NCBI GenBank assembly: GCA_037903355.1
Contig: JBAJFE010000034.1
Coordinates: forward strand, 62,001-126,000
DNA length: 64,000 nucleotides
Direction: 5' to 3'
Origin: Trichuris trichiura
Taxonomy: Eukaryota; Nematoda; Enoplea; Trichinellida; Trichuridae
This document shows positions 10,601-22,900 of this stretch, one piece after another. The number at the start of each line of letters is the position of its first letter. Within the stretch, counting starts at the first letter, position 1. The position numbers and the translations under genes were made by a program. The notes under the pieces are model-generated. The model saw nothing but the letters and a program-made list of their open reading frames with translations, ran no database searches and had not been told where the DNA came from.

Positions 10601-13600
10601 TATAAAGAGGGTATTTATATCTACCCTCTCTACGGCACGTACGTAGTATCTAGTTTGTATATACAGTCGGCCCTCGTTATCCGCGGGTTAACGCCGTTCG
10701 TCCGGCGTGAAACAGTGGTTGCCGGTCTGTGGGGAGACGCAGTCAGTGAATGCGAGGAGTTAGGTGCCATCGATGAGGTCATGGACATAGTGTATATTGC
10801 CAAGGACTTGGAAGGTGAGGGTTTCTCCGACATGATAGAAGACGATATCAGAGAGCACATAGAAGACTGTAGGGAACCGTTCACCAACGAGGAACTCGAG
10901 GAACCGATGCAATCACCTACCGGCAACGACGACGACGATGACGTTATAGAAGACAGAAAAACTCAGACACCCTCGGATTGGACGTTGCAAAAGCTTGCCA
11001 GTATTTTCCGGTAAGCGCATGTCCTAAAGGATACGATTGCTGACTACGATCCAACCATGGAACAAGGCATCATGCTTATACGAGGAATAACGGTTTCGTT
11101 GAAGCCGCTACAAGATTTATTCGATAAAGCAAAGAAAAGGCAGATACAGCTCCCTATAACAATGTTTTTAAATAAAACTCCGGTATCTGAGAAGACTAAC
11201 ATTTTAAGGCGAGAAGTTTTGCTACCGACAAGTTCAAGAAACCTTAGGACTGGCCGTTCTCCAGGAGAGCTGCGCCCACCTACAGAAAGTGGGTAAACTG
11301 ATACATGATGCCCCAAACGTTTCTGCCGTAGACGTTTTGCTCTATGTTGGTGTGTTCTGTGTGCTGTTCACTATTTCTGCTTAAGTGCGTCTATGTATTT
11401 TATATTTCCTTTGCTCCGTACCCATTCCGCGCATCAGTACATCGTTTAGCTCATTTAAAGCAAGGCGATTCCCACTAGTTTAGAGAAAGAGAATCTTACT
11501 TTCATCCTTTCTTGTATCTAACGACCTGGACTCTGATGGCTGAGCCTACTGGACAAGCGCAGTCTCATTAATGTCATTATCTCGCAGCTAGATTCCGTAG
11601 TACCAAGGTTCGAAGGATTACTAGGTATGATCACCGTTCCGGGAGCAATTCAAGGGGGAGGACGAAATACGCGGCTAAAATATAAGCTATTTAGCCTTTT
11701 TTATAGGGTAGCCTATATAACGCGGGTCCAGCTTAACGCGGTAAAACGGTCAAACTTTTGGACGAATTAACCGTGGATAACGAGGGCCGGCTGTATGCTT
11801 AAAACGGGGATATTTAATGAATATACGGCATACACACAGTATACATTGCTTATAGACAGAATATTCGTCATATAGAAGGTCTACTGTCACACGTGCAGTA
11901 TCTATGACATATATGCTTGCCTACAGGACATATTTATGCTACATGTGGTATGAATGTGGTATGCTGCATTTATACCGTGAATATCTCCGTTATAAGCAGT
12001 GTATGCTACACGAACGCTACAGGCACCATAAATATTTACTCCGTGTGACAATCTGCACCACGGGCAGCACAGGTGTGCCTGGAGATCCTGTATATCGTAG
12101 AAGTCTTACCTAAAAACAACTTATACCACCTGCATAGCTAAGACGGTGTAAATATGATCGGTAGGCAAGTATACAGGCCACAGATACTGCCTGTGTGGCT
12201 GAAGACCCCATATATCACGCGTTTTTTAACTATAAGCAGTGTGTACTGTGTGTATACCACAAATGCACTAAATATTCCAGCTATAAAAATATTTACAAAA
12301 TAGATACTACATACGCGCCGTGAGAAAACAGAGATCATAAATACCTTCCTTCTATACAACCTATCTACATGTCATGGATTCCATAAATGTTCCATGTATG
12401 CCGTTGTCTATACCATAGATATTGCATCTATGCCATAGAGACTATTTATGATGCCGTAGCTATCCTAGTTACAAGTAATTTGTCAAAAATATAAACCATG
12501 TATGGCGTACATATTCTTCGTATACAAGTACATACAGAACAAATGCTACATGTATACCGTAGAAGCCGTGGCCATAGCAGGTATTCTGCTTATAGGAAAA
12601 GCATATTGTGCGAATGCCGCAAATACTATGAATACCTTGTATGCATACGATATACAACCTCTATATTAAACATATGTTGCAGAAACTATCTTACATACAA
12701 GCAGCAGTACTGCATGCGTGCTGTATATGGCTTACGTACGTGCCAGCTGTGTAGTTGCCGCACATAACTTCTATGTAATAAATTTACACTAAGCAAACTT
12801 TACACGTAAGTGCAGGTATGGCAACAAGATTAGCTGTTCGTAGGCCAAGTTGACTTGAAGTCAAATGGACGAAGTCAATTTGGTTAGATGAAGTTGATGC
12901 GCACTCCATTTGTTTAAGAGGTTGTTTTAACAAAGCCACGTTTTGACGGGACGTTTCCAGGTGCTATAGCAGCAATGGCTCCTGCTACATCAGCTCCAGG
13001 CTAACGTGGAGGCAAACCAGCGCAAATGAACGGAAAACCAATGGCATGAGCCGATGCTGTTATTTAAATCTTTGGAAACGTCCTTCCACAGCCTTTGAAA
13101 AACAGGCTCGCCAAAACATAGCTTTCAAAAAGTATCATCGTCGAAAGCTGGCTTGGCTTATTAATCATTTCGTAAACCTTTTGTTAACAAATGCGCGCTT
13201 AAGTATTCAGTCACTTAAAGCATCCCATCTATTCTGAGTCTGCATGGAGCTAGGCCATATATGAAGACTTACGGTGACAGCAACTTATAGAACGAGATGC
13301 TCTCATAAGAGGAAAAGTCAACAGCATACATATACAAATGTTGTATTTATTTTGAAGCTATAATATAGCAAAACAGATAACACAAGTTTCGCCATTACGA
13401 CAGAGGAGTCGTCTTCGGTCACAAAACATCTCCGAAAGAAACGAATAAACAAAAATGCATTTAACGTTCAGCTCTGTTTATGCAATACCATTTCTCTTAA
13501 GGTATCCGAAGTTAATTTCTTGAGCGCAGAAAGCGATAATTGCCAATAGTTATGAAAGTGCAGCTAGTACTGACCGGTAAAATCTATATAATGTGTAATC

Positions 13601-16600
13601 GTCACGATGTTTCTCGTATTTTGACTTGAAAGTTTAGTGCAAGCTAGCCTTACATATACGCAAATAGTTTCTAAAAATAAATGCACAAAATATCTAATAT
13701 TCTTTTTCCAAAGGCGAGACAACTGAAGCGCAACGGGAAAGATAACAGATAAAAAAAAATTATCGACCGATTACGCGTTGAAGGATGAGTTTGGCAAAAT
13801 ATCTAACAAACGAACCAATATTGACATGCCGCACAATGTAGGTAAATATAGTAGAAACTATTCATCCGCGACGAGTTTCAAGGTTCGACTGCGTACGCAT
13901 TACTGATAATAAGCGCACTTTTCATGGACTACTGATGATTAATATATTAGGGGCGTCGTGTATTTTAACCTATAAATCATGAATATCCCAGGCACAGACA
14001 CCAAATGCTCAACATAAGACAGGAACAATCATTAGCTAATTTGACAATGCGCTTTACTGACCTGCTACAAAGCAAAGAATCTACAGGATTTTAGCGGTAA
14101 GTCGTCGTGTGATAACTGAATAATTTTTAAAAAGATTGAAAGCTTCCAAGGAAAAAACTCCTTTCAGTTGCATTCCTATGCTTAGTTAACTTTCAGTTGG
14201 AAACAAAGTTTGCCAAAGTTTTTCTTGACGCGCTAAGAACGCTCTGTGCTTTTCCAAAAGAAGTCAACTCACCGCTTCCGGACGATAGCCTAGAATGGTG
14301 TCTTTTGTTGGCCCGGGCAGTTTAGCAAATCTGAAACAATGCTATTTCGAGTAGCGATTAACACGCTGCAACAATAACGCACCGCCCCTTGAAGAAAGCA
14401 ATATAAAACAGAGAGGAATAATAATTGATAAACTGGAACAGGAACACTTTGAAAGTATAGCTGTTCTCGAATTCACTTTCCGTACGAGGAAATTCCCAGT
14501 TCGTCAGTCGCCACGCCAATTTCGCGTACGCCTAAACTATTTGGAGTAAAAAAAGCGCCATGCACCAATCAAACAAACCTGATCGAGAATCATGACAATT
14601 ATCAAGTTGAGGATAGCTGCGCTGATTGAGGCAACCATGTTAGCGTTCGTACGCACATACGTAGCTTCATGACGGTCAAAATGATGGGAAACGATTATCC
14701 GATACAATATTATGCTAAAGGTAAACGCTAGCACCAAGCAAAGCTATAATGCAAACGCTGTCTCTCAGCGCCATAAAGGGAATTATACTAACGCAGAAGA
14801 GCACCATAACACCGGATGCAATTAAACGGAGTACACGCTCGCTAAAGGGTAAGTGAGGTTCCATTTCCTGAATAAAAAAAATTTCATTACTCTAAGCAAG
14901 TTCACATTTGTCATCATAAAATGCAAAACCTGAGTGATTGGATTCAGCTTCATCTTTTTAGCGGATATTTCAAATTCTGGACGGACAACATCCTACAATG
15001 ATCTGCCATCGATCGTTTCGATTTAAATACGTTTAAACCTCCTCTAATTCGAAGTCGCACAAATTCCATCGCCAACTAAGCTCACCCTGCCTACGCTTCC
15101 AAGCTTCCAGAAAAAGAGTTGCCCATAGGGACATCAATGCAGCAAATATGACTGTGCAGGTGTTGTCGAACAGGTAAGTCGCCTGGAAAAGAACTACAAC
15201 TTAATTTTCACTAAACTTAGAGAATGCAAGTCACCTTTGCATATGTGCAACTAGAGCCTAATTTCCAGAAGTCGCATCCAACGTCACAATTGGGACACAT
15301 CATTAATTCACTCGCCGGCCCACCACAGATGTCTTTGCTAGACAATCAAAAGACGCGATCAAGCGAAGAATTTTCCTTGCGCAGTTTCACCTTGGCAAGT
15401 CTTCCTGCATAGTCCAAAATCCGTATACGACACATAAAACTCCCAAAATGGAAACCGGTGTAAGGCAGGCGGTGTAATGGCCTAGCCAGACAAAGTAAAG
15501 AGCGATCTTTACTCCGAAATAACGCCTTAAAAATATTTCCCAAGTAACAAACTAAAACTAGCTTGACATCAGCAGGCAGCCTACTTGATACGTTCATACG
15601 GTTGAGGGTCCCACCAGCGGCTGAAGTTGGCCCATCCTTTGAACAACAACTAGAGCAGCAGCGTAAACTAATGAACAGAACATCAATCACGCGTTAGCGA
15701 AACAGTGACCCTCCCTGGAGTAAACTTCAAAGAACAAAAGACCTTAAGGCATACAGAACGAAATTACCAATTCATGATGCGAATGCAGGAGTTTCAAAAT
15801 ATTTGAGAGAACAAATGTTTGCAAGCGGTGGCGATCCAAAATACATTGTAAACTGTGGCTTTGTGCCAAATCTGCATTGGGATCTTCTAGATAAGGAATG
15901 TACTTGAATAGAAGCGTTATTATAATGGTCTTGTTCGAAGTTAACGATCTAAAGAACAAGTCCAGTAATAATAACGTCTCTACCCAAACACATTCCTTAT
16001 CTAAAAGAAGGCAGTGCACAACTGCCACGAGGTCAAACTTTAAAACGCATTTTCGATCTATTCGGGACTTTGACCTTAACCCACTAGTAGCAATCGCAAG
16101 AAATAATTCATACGGCACCCCGTAAATATAGCAACCTAGATATATGATGAAAAAAACTCAGACTTCAAAAAACTGGGCCAAATTATGTTTATAATAATGG
16201 GAGCCATCTCTTAACCCTGCTTGAGCGCTTTAGGTGAATTTCAAGAAATACTAATATTAGTAGTAAACAAAATTTAAATTTCCTTAAGCATTCAAATCGA
16301 CGCATAGCAAAAACCGACGACCACACTTCCACCTCAAGGCTATGTGTTTATCGTATTTACAAACATGAAGTGGTGAGAGTATTAAGAGAACGGTTACGTA
16401 GTCATAATGTATTGGATAAAGCATGCGCAGTAAACGCAGACTACGAAAATTTACCTGACGATCGCTAGGCGGTTCTTTTCCATCGGTAGTCAGAGGGCCC
16501 TAAAAGAATGAGCCCACTTTATCTTCACAAGAGGGTAGAATTTCGTAATGTACCTCATGTAAAGGGTAAGCAGCACAGTAAGTACCAGAGTTTAGCAAAC

Positions 16601-17239
16601 GCAGAATGCCGCAGTCAGTGCGTCTTTGGACATCGAATTCGGTACGGGCCAAAATGTCGAAAACCATGCGACTACGTTGCGCTGATGTAAAAAACGTTTC
16701 CTTATCTTCAATCAAGAACCTGCCCAGACGATAGACAATGGTAAACCCATCTCCCATGTAAAGGCAATCCCCTACTGGTTCAGTTTATCACCGCGAAACA
16801 TAGCGGTAAAATAATGGCGACTCTCAACGTCAGCTACAATGGCCCATCGGAACAGGGCGTTCAGCCATCCCCTCTTTGGCTTGCGAACGTGCAGGTCATT
16901 CTCCTGAAAGTAGGACCGTTTGAATAAAAACGAGTAACATACAGTGCAGTATTCTTACGCGAACAGGCATACGCATTTTCAGCACTTCGGCTTGACGAAT
17001 TTGAAACTCCCATGGTGCGTGGATCAAAACAAAGCAGTACTTCGTCCCATCAATTTCCTGAAAGCGTACTAATTCAAACAATTTCCAAAGTAAGTATGCC
17101 CTACCTCTGTGACGCGTTCTAAAACCAATCCTTCATCTTCAAGATGGTCTTCGAAAAAATCACGTCGTTCGTCGTCGTGGCTAGGCTTGCTGATGTTGTA
17201 CACAAGCACGTAGTCGACACGCAGTTGCTCACCTTCATT
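7689..17239 (-). CDS. anoctamin (TMEM16), 5' end unresolved
   Basis: Calcium-activated chloride channel and/or lipid scramblase of the plasma or intracellular membranes. Nineteen phase-compatible exons, 5' to 3': 17105-17239, 16959-17057, 16776-16903, 16554-16719, 16455-16499, 15585-15649, 15391-15525, 15235-15337, 15039-15182, 14930-14992, 14793-14867, 14579-14743, 14383-14531, 14273-14330, 8677-8905, 8420-8625, 8197-8369, 7942-8143, 7689-7853. They encode about 834 residues. Order: the dimerisation domain (RVDYVLVYN, then LIHAPWEF), the RSRMVFDIL and AAYPLHE motifs, then ten-helix channel segments including [16 protein letters not shown] and LQYGFVTLF. Residues matching the ANO1 calcium site are all present: the NNIIE pair, both Glu of GEYLEM, and Glu/Asp of [10 protein letters not shown]. 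The first coding exon was not identified; 17303-17560 contains candidates. A 35-residue stretch between [10 protein letters not shown] and the last helix is longer than I expect. Paralogue assignment within the family is not possible by eye. Confidence 0.95.
9317..9490 (-). CDS. orphan exon-like open frame inside the anoctamin intron
   Basis: A 57-codon frame following a CTTAG acceptor-like site and ending in TAA, with amphipathic protein-like content ([24 protein letters not shown]). An adjacent upstream frame at 9524-9600 could join it in phase, but the intron would be only 33 bp. That is below the 46 bp minimum seen elsewhere here, so the join is doubtful. No family recognised. It could be a nested gene fragment, a pseudogene exon or chance. 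Confidence 0.2.
   Translation of the reverse strand, partial: QKHFDIRFNIFKLYRLEGTLQKLDKVKLIQLFSNADQDALRTLVGMQIFRFQFSALD
10664..11793 (+). mobile_element. deleted Tigger/pogo-family DNA transposon
   Basis: The terminal inverted repeats match over about 23 of 25 bases. The left end starts CAGTCGGCCCTCGTTATCC at 10664 and the right end closes with the complement at 11793. TA dinucleotides at 10662-10663 and 11794-11795 are the expected target duplication. At 1130 bp it is far shorter than an autonomous element (about 2 kb or more). It is inserted in the left arm of the foldback element, so it arrived later. Confidence 0.88.
10707..11296 (+). pseudogene. C-terminal remnant of Tigger-type transposase
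   Basis: Two open segments in different frames (about 10707-11014 and 11057-11296) resemble the acidic C-terminal tail of Tigger/CENP-B-like DDE transposases. They include the [20 protein letters not shown] pattern, then [19 protein letters not shown]. The DNA-binding helix-turn-helix and the DDE core are absent, and the two parts are separated by a frameshift and stop. This is a non-autonomous fossil. Confidence 0.8.
12854..14272. other. remainder of the 5.4 kb anoctamin intron
   Basis: AT-rich sequence between the foldback element and the donor site at 14272. One 63-codon plus-strand frame (13046-13237) shows no recognisable features. Nothing else seen. Confidence 0.4.
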
Positions 17240-19599
17240 CTGTTACAATCAAAATGCGTGTTAGGAAACGAAAAATTACCTTTGGACATTTTCACGTTTC
17301 ACAAGTGCATCACTGAATGCGTGAGCACGAAGAGTTATAGTCAAAGGGCAAACACGATAATACTTATTAAAGTAAAGGTCAGTTTAAAGTAGACTACCCA
17401 AACTGAGCGCGGGTACCTTAAATCACTAATAGGAACTCACAGCAGATAAGGCAAACGTATGCGCGTTTCAACCATCAAAAACACATCATCAACGTTCAAG
17501 CGAAAACGAGCGTCCCCACGCTTGGTCCGAGCATTTTTATTTATAAAATGTACCCCACCTTACTTAACCTGCCATCCGACAAATTCAAAGTTTGGATAGT
17601 TCTGAAAGACGAATAGAATTTCTTTAGTATTCAACATCTTGCAACCCACCTTCCGCAGTTTGTTTGCTTAGAAAGTTTGGAAGAATAAATTTGCTCTTAT
17701 AAATACATTTGCTGTAAGCCGTAAGCCAATAAAGCAAGAACAGTTTCCACACCCGAAGAGAACTAGCGCTTTTCATTTTACAGCGTCGCTTTACTTATAA
17801 CAGCTAACCGGACAGGTTCAATAAAAGGATAAGTCGAAATGTGTTACAGGCAATGTACGAAATCAGCGACTTTACAGAATGTCCAAAATCTTTGGGCAAT
17901 GCATGAAACACTTGATGTTTTATACATTAAGCATTACATAACGCCTAACGACAAACCGGGAAAGTATTAAATCGATTATTTTCAAATATATTCCTGCAAA
18001 CCACAGTTAGCGACACCTACGTGGCAAAGTGGGTTGTCCTCTCGCTACTTCGCCAACTATACTTCCTTTATGTTTTGGCTCAGACTTACGCTAGGGCAGA
18101 AGCCGACAAGGTTGCGAGGAAAATCGAGTGCTTTGGACACAGAACCTCGCCTGATACCGTGTTGTGCCCTAGCCTAAGCCTAAGGCGAAACTTTAAAACA
18201 GTACAGCCACAAAGTGTCAAGAAAACAGCACACTTTGCCTCGTGGGTACCGTCACTGTAGGCTACCGGGATCATGGGCGCGAAAACTATAAAGGTTTCCG
18301 CTACCAAGATTTGACTCATACTTTGGCTAAATATTATTTGAAATTCTGTGGCATTATATGGATTACGTAAGCAAAGTATACAGCTTATTAAAATAATACA
18401 AACATTTCGTACTTTCCCTAAATACGCCACGCATTTTAAAGAGCGCTGGCATTTTATACACTGCTGGTAACATACGCGCGTTACTCTCCTCGTTAAGTCA
18501 AAATTTTTTGCTTAACGCGTACACTGTTGAGCTGCCAGGACATTCAGCGTGAGCGTAATGTTAACAGCCGGATTATGTTGCTACAATTTTCTTTGCAAGC
18601 CGTATCCTAACCTAATTTCAAAGCTTATTGCTTAACACGTCAAGTTCTTAATACCTGACTGTCAATGCCTTCGCAAAAGGCTTTTGTAAAGAAGGTGCGC
18701 GAGCCATGGAGAAAATGACTGATACGTTACGTTAAGACCACTGTCTGTAGCGTAAAAATAAGGTAGTAGAATGGTTGTCTTAAACTGCCTTACATCTCAT
18801 ATGCTCAAATACACTTCGCCCCAATTGTGTAAAACAAAGTTATACATAGGGAGAAATAGAAAAGTGGTAGGAAAACAGTGACAGAAAAGTCCCTTTTCAA
18901 AGAATAAACAAAATGCATTAATTCGTTCATACTATGACGCAATTTGACCGTGTGCATGCAACGACAAACGAATGTGTCAAGTATTCGCTGTCATTTGTAA
19001 TGAGTATGTGAATACACTGTCGAAAAATAACAGGAACTATTCCAACAAATAGGATTAAACAAAAGCTTTCCTAAGGCACCTCTGTACCGTATTCACCTGA
19101 ACTGAAACTAACCGTGGAGAATGGAAGTTTGACTTTAAAACGCCCACTGTTATCATGCTCTGCAAACGTTGAGGCAGCAAACTTCCCAGGTTTCCTACAT
19201 TGCGAATACGTACTCCAAGGAATTTCCGATAACAACATATACAGGTGACGACCTAGCGCCCGGGCAGGACAAAAACAACTCATCGTGGAATTCGACAAAT
19301 GCTCTTAAAGAAGTTTCGCAGTTGTACTGCAATGCTGCAACTAACAACCGACATATGCCCTGCGGCTCAATGAGCTAAACTGAGCAAAACTTTCGGCGAA
19401 AACCATTGAAAACGTTTTAAAAAAGAAAGTATGTGACGGTCAGGAAGAGACCACAACATAACGCCAGATGACGAAACAGAGCAAAGTGACTCCTAAGCTT
19501 CAATTCAAATTACCAAAATGGAACACTTTCTATGAAAGTAGACGATTCATACGGGGTTACGTCACACTCTTCAGCGAGAAGAAACTGGCGAAAGACATT
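17240..19599. other. upstream flank of anoctamin; unresolved 5' exons
   Basis: The anoctamin N-terminus should be encoded here. A minus-strand frame at about 17451-17555 (containing FLMVETRIRLPYLL) ends at a good GTGAGT donor. A GTTAAG donor and TTTCAG acceptor also bracket a short frame near 17570-17600. None joins the exon at 17239 in an obvious phase, so no start codon is called. From 17.7 to 19.6 kb I see nothing else. Confidence 0.35.
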
Positions 19600-19607
19600 T
19601 TCTAAAT

Positions 19608-19716
19608 CAGTGTCTCTCAACGTAGGCCCTGGGGCCCCCTGGGGGTCCTGGGAGATTTTAGGGGGGCCCTGACAAGGCCTAGGGGGCTTTGGGGCAAAAA
19701 AGGTTGAGAAACTATG
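19608..19716. mobile_element. hAT-type MITE copy A
   Basis: Begins CAGTGTCTCTCAAC and ends GTTGAGAAACTATG, the hAT-like inverted terminal pattern. It is flanked by 8-bp duplications, TTCTAAAT at 19600-19607 and CTCTAAAT at 19717-19724 (7 of 8 identical). The interior is very rich in GGGGCCCC-type words. It has no coding capacity; long open frames across it are collagen-like artefacts of base composition. Confidence 0.75.
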
Positions 19717-19724
19717 CTCTAAAT

Positions 19725-19956
19725 CATAGTTTCTCAACCTTTTTTGCCCCAGGGCTCCCCTAGGCCTTGTCAGGGCCCACAGGGCCCCCCTAGGCCTTGT
19801 CAGGGCCCCCTAATCCTTGTAAGGGCCCACCGTTTATTGGGACAATGTCCTGCCGCATTATCCTCCAGGGCCCCCTGGGCCCCCTGGCTTCCAGGGCTCC
19901 CCTAAAATCTCCCAGGCCCCCCAGGGGGGCCCCAGGGCCCACGTTGAGAAACACTG
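19725..19956. mobile_element. hAT-type MITE copy B
   Basis: Begins CATAGTTTCTCAACC and ends GTTGAGAAACACTG, followed by CTCTAAAT at 19957-19964. It shares the middle 8-bp copy at 19717-19724 with copy A, so the two elements sit as target-A-target-B-target. The outer ends (19608 and 19956) mirror each other over more than 50 bp, better than either element's own inner end. This suggests a nested or dimeric origin. Confidence 0.72.
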
Positions 19957-19964
19957 CTCTAAAT

Positions 19965-22900
19965 GATCAATTTAGGGCTTATTCATTCGACGTTTAAGAA
20001 ATCGCTCCAACTGACAGCAAGAAAGTGACGTCACTGCAAACCAAGTTAAGCTATTGCTACTGCAACTAACGACAGCAGCATCAGCCTAGCTCAACCGCAA
20101 CTTCAAACCTCTATACCTAAATACATTACACATATCACAAAGTAATCTCCTAATGTCCAATCGACGCAAGTCCTCTGTGATGCCTTTGTTTTGAATAGGT
20201 TTCTCAAAAACTGCTGAAACACACCACGGGTTTAAACCTCCATATTAGAATAAAGGCACAGTGCTCAGCCTGAGATTTGGCTTAGATTGCTAGTGCTCAT
20301 TAAAAATGAACAAGAACGAAACCGATACGACTTTGGCCACTCAGTCATTCACATTGCAAAACTTCAGGTTTAGGAAGTAAAATGAACTTTATTTATCAAC
20401 ATTTCAATACCCACGTCGTAGCTCCAGCGACAGATTTGAAAGACGAAGGGAAGGTTTCTAGTACGATAGCTGGAAAAAAAATTCATAGTTAACGCACTTT
20501 TATTGTCTATTATTGCTTTTAACATCTGCATAATACATCTATGCTACCGCTGTTTCGTGATCGATAGTTTTAAATACACGCAAGCATTCTTTTAAAAATC
20601 AGTAGCCGCTTAGGAGATAGAGTAATGCTGGATGCAAACGTATAAGCGCAATAGGCTGCCTAAAAATACCTCAACAAAAACGGTAGCAAAGAGCTTGCCT
20701 CGCACCTGTACTTGCCGACTGACGAACCTGGTCACGAAAATCAAGCGAACGAGACGGCAAGATCGACAATAATGAAAAAAAAACAATCGCTGCCTTTTTG
20801 ATCAACAAAAAAGTAGTCGCCTGCGCGTACCTTTCTCATCCGTCTCAGCTCGATCAGAGGAAACTCTCCTATGCTTTCAATATGCATCGCTTGCGCACAG
20901 ATAAATTTATTTACGAGCAACGAGCGGAAAGGATAACATACACACTTGCTGTATCAAACAATGGTACAAACGAGAAAGACAGCAGCTCAAAAACGGACAG
21001 CTTATATTTACATTTTCAGGAAGTGACGTGTCTTCGTTAAGCGAAACTATTACGGCATTAGCAGTTTTCTACGATTACTCAGGTTAGCGTTGGAACAGCT
21101 ACTAACGAAGCAGCCGTTGCTACGGAAGATATATCTACACGATTAAACTAATCAGTTGGTATGGCGAGCATGACTAGCTAGCACTACGAGTCAATCTAAT
21201 TTTGATGCCAAGACAAGCAAAACATTTCAAACCAAAAACCATGAAACTTGCCTATTCTACTAACTTGGCAACGAAGTAATTATCAGCATATTTACAAGCA
21301 GCTGTAAAATTTTAAAAACTGAAGCAGCAATTCATGCTTAGATCAGTTCGCAGTGGCAAAAAAGCGGGTACCTCATTGATGAATCCATTCGTCAATCGTT
21401 CGAACGATCTCTCCGACTTCGCATCCTCTAAAAGCAGGGGAAACTGGGACGACGAAGTAAAGAGACGAAAAACATTTAGAATGTATTTCATATAGGAACC
21501 TTCACACGTTTAAAAGCATCTTACTGGAAAAATAAATCAGATGGCCGTGCGCCTACGCCCTGTCATGCTGCGCATCACTACTCTGGCTAATACGTGCACA
21601 GTTGTATCTGAAATTTGCCTACGCGCATGCGATAACATTTTGATTTTCCATAGGTTCAACGGGCGAACACTTAGTGTCCAAAATCATTGATAAGCGAAGT
21701 GTCCAATACATTTTTTAAGCATTACAAACTCTACCAAAGTTAGAATAAGATTGCAGCATGCTGCAGGAGGAAGCCAAGTATAGAAAGTAGGAAGAAGCAG
21801 AAGTACTGCACAAAGACCAACATTTCAGAGCTTGAACAAATATTTCATGTCTAGAACGACTAAACTAAAGAAATAAATAAAATTTAAAGAATAACAACAC
21901 TATTAGAAGCTAATATATGTGCACATGCACACGTGAAGGCAAATAAAGGATTGCAAGCATTGACAATTCCAACGCCACCAAAACGTCAGGACACACCATA
22001 CAAGCTTGTCTCTTCTTCGGGATCGAACGTCATCCTCAGTTAAAGTTGCGCAGAATGAGGTATGCGTCACTCGGAAGCTGACAAGTAGTGAACCCAATCA
22101 TAACGCGGCAAGCGGATAGATGACGAAGCATTGAGCAGTAAATTGGCCAATAGCAGCAAAGACGCAATGGGAAAAAATTCTGCAATAAGACAAAAGTGCG
22201 GTTTAAACTAAACGTGCCATCATCTACTTCAGTTGTCCACTTCGGTGGACCGAAAAACTTAAAATGACAATACAAGGAAACAAACTCTTATTGCCAAAAT
22301 TGATTCAAATAAACAGACTGGTCAGACAGACAAATTATAAGTAATTACAAAAAGCCAATGCATGAATACGTTTTCGCAACATACCCACTTCAACTAGACC
22401 ACTTAATAGCGCTAACGTCGATAGACTGAATTACGTACGGACAGCAGACAGGAAATATACTCAACAAACGAAAATAATAAAAGATAAGGTTAAAGGTAAC
22501 GTATTTCTTAAAAGCAAAGCGCGCAAAGTATTTTTTCAAGTAAACTACCATGAACATACCATTATTGCCGCCATTCTTTAGCAGTCATGTCAGATGATGA
22601 AACTGACGAAGCAGAAGATGCGGAAACTTCGCACACCGAAACAAACAGCTTAAAAACATAGCGCACACTTCCGCTAACGCTGCTTGGAAGAAAAAGTTTA
22701 TTTTACATAACTTCAGCCAGTAGGTCACTTGTTATGCGGTAGAAATAATGCGTGTGATGGCTCCCACTGCTAGACGCTCCACTGCGTTGCACAGATGGAA
22801 AACTAGAACGACAACGGCACTTTGCCAGTTGTAGTCAACTTCGTACATTGGTCGGTAAGACGTTTGAATTTGATGAATGGATTTTCCGCCATTAAAACCT

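Larger units (their letters stand above)
10171..12853. repeat. foldback element: long degenerate inverted repeat
   Basis: The left end (TCAACTTGGCCTA at 10171-10183) is repeated in reverse complement at 12841-12853. Similarity continues inward along both arms in mirror order: CATACAGCATGCATGCAG at 10291 against 12710-12728, an identical 24-base block at 10496-10519 and 12452-12475, and so on. It carries past the inserted Tigger to about 11955 and back to about 12125. Without the insertion the element is about 1.55 kb, with arms of about 650 bp at perhaps 70-75 percent identity by eye. The sequence is rich in TATGC/TACAT words, like a decayed minisatellite. No transposase remains outside the Tigger. 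It lies in the 5.4 kb anoctamin intron. Confidence 0.8.

Noticed and set aside
14744..14792. Reading straight through into a frame ending LLGASVYL
   Set aside because: A 49 bp GTTAGT-AG intron restores the expected anoctamin helix ([18 protein letters not shown]), whereas read-through loses it and stops.
16720..16775. [12 protein letters not shown] segment as anoctamin coding sequence
   Set aside because: It is an in-frame 56 bp intron; removing it gives [15 protein letters not shown], matching the family.
19510..19997. Pro/Gly-rich collagen-like open frames on both strands
   Set aside because: They are translations of the GGGGCCCC-rich interior of the two hAT-type MITEs; both strands give similar repetitive peptides.
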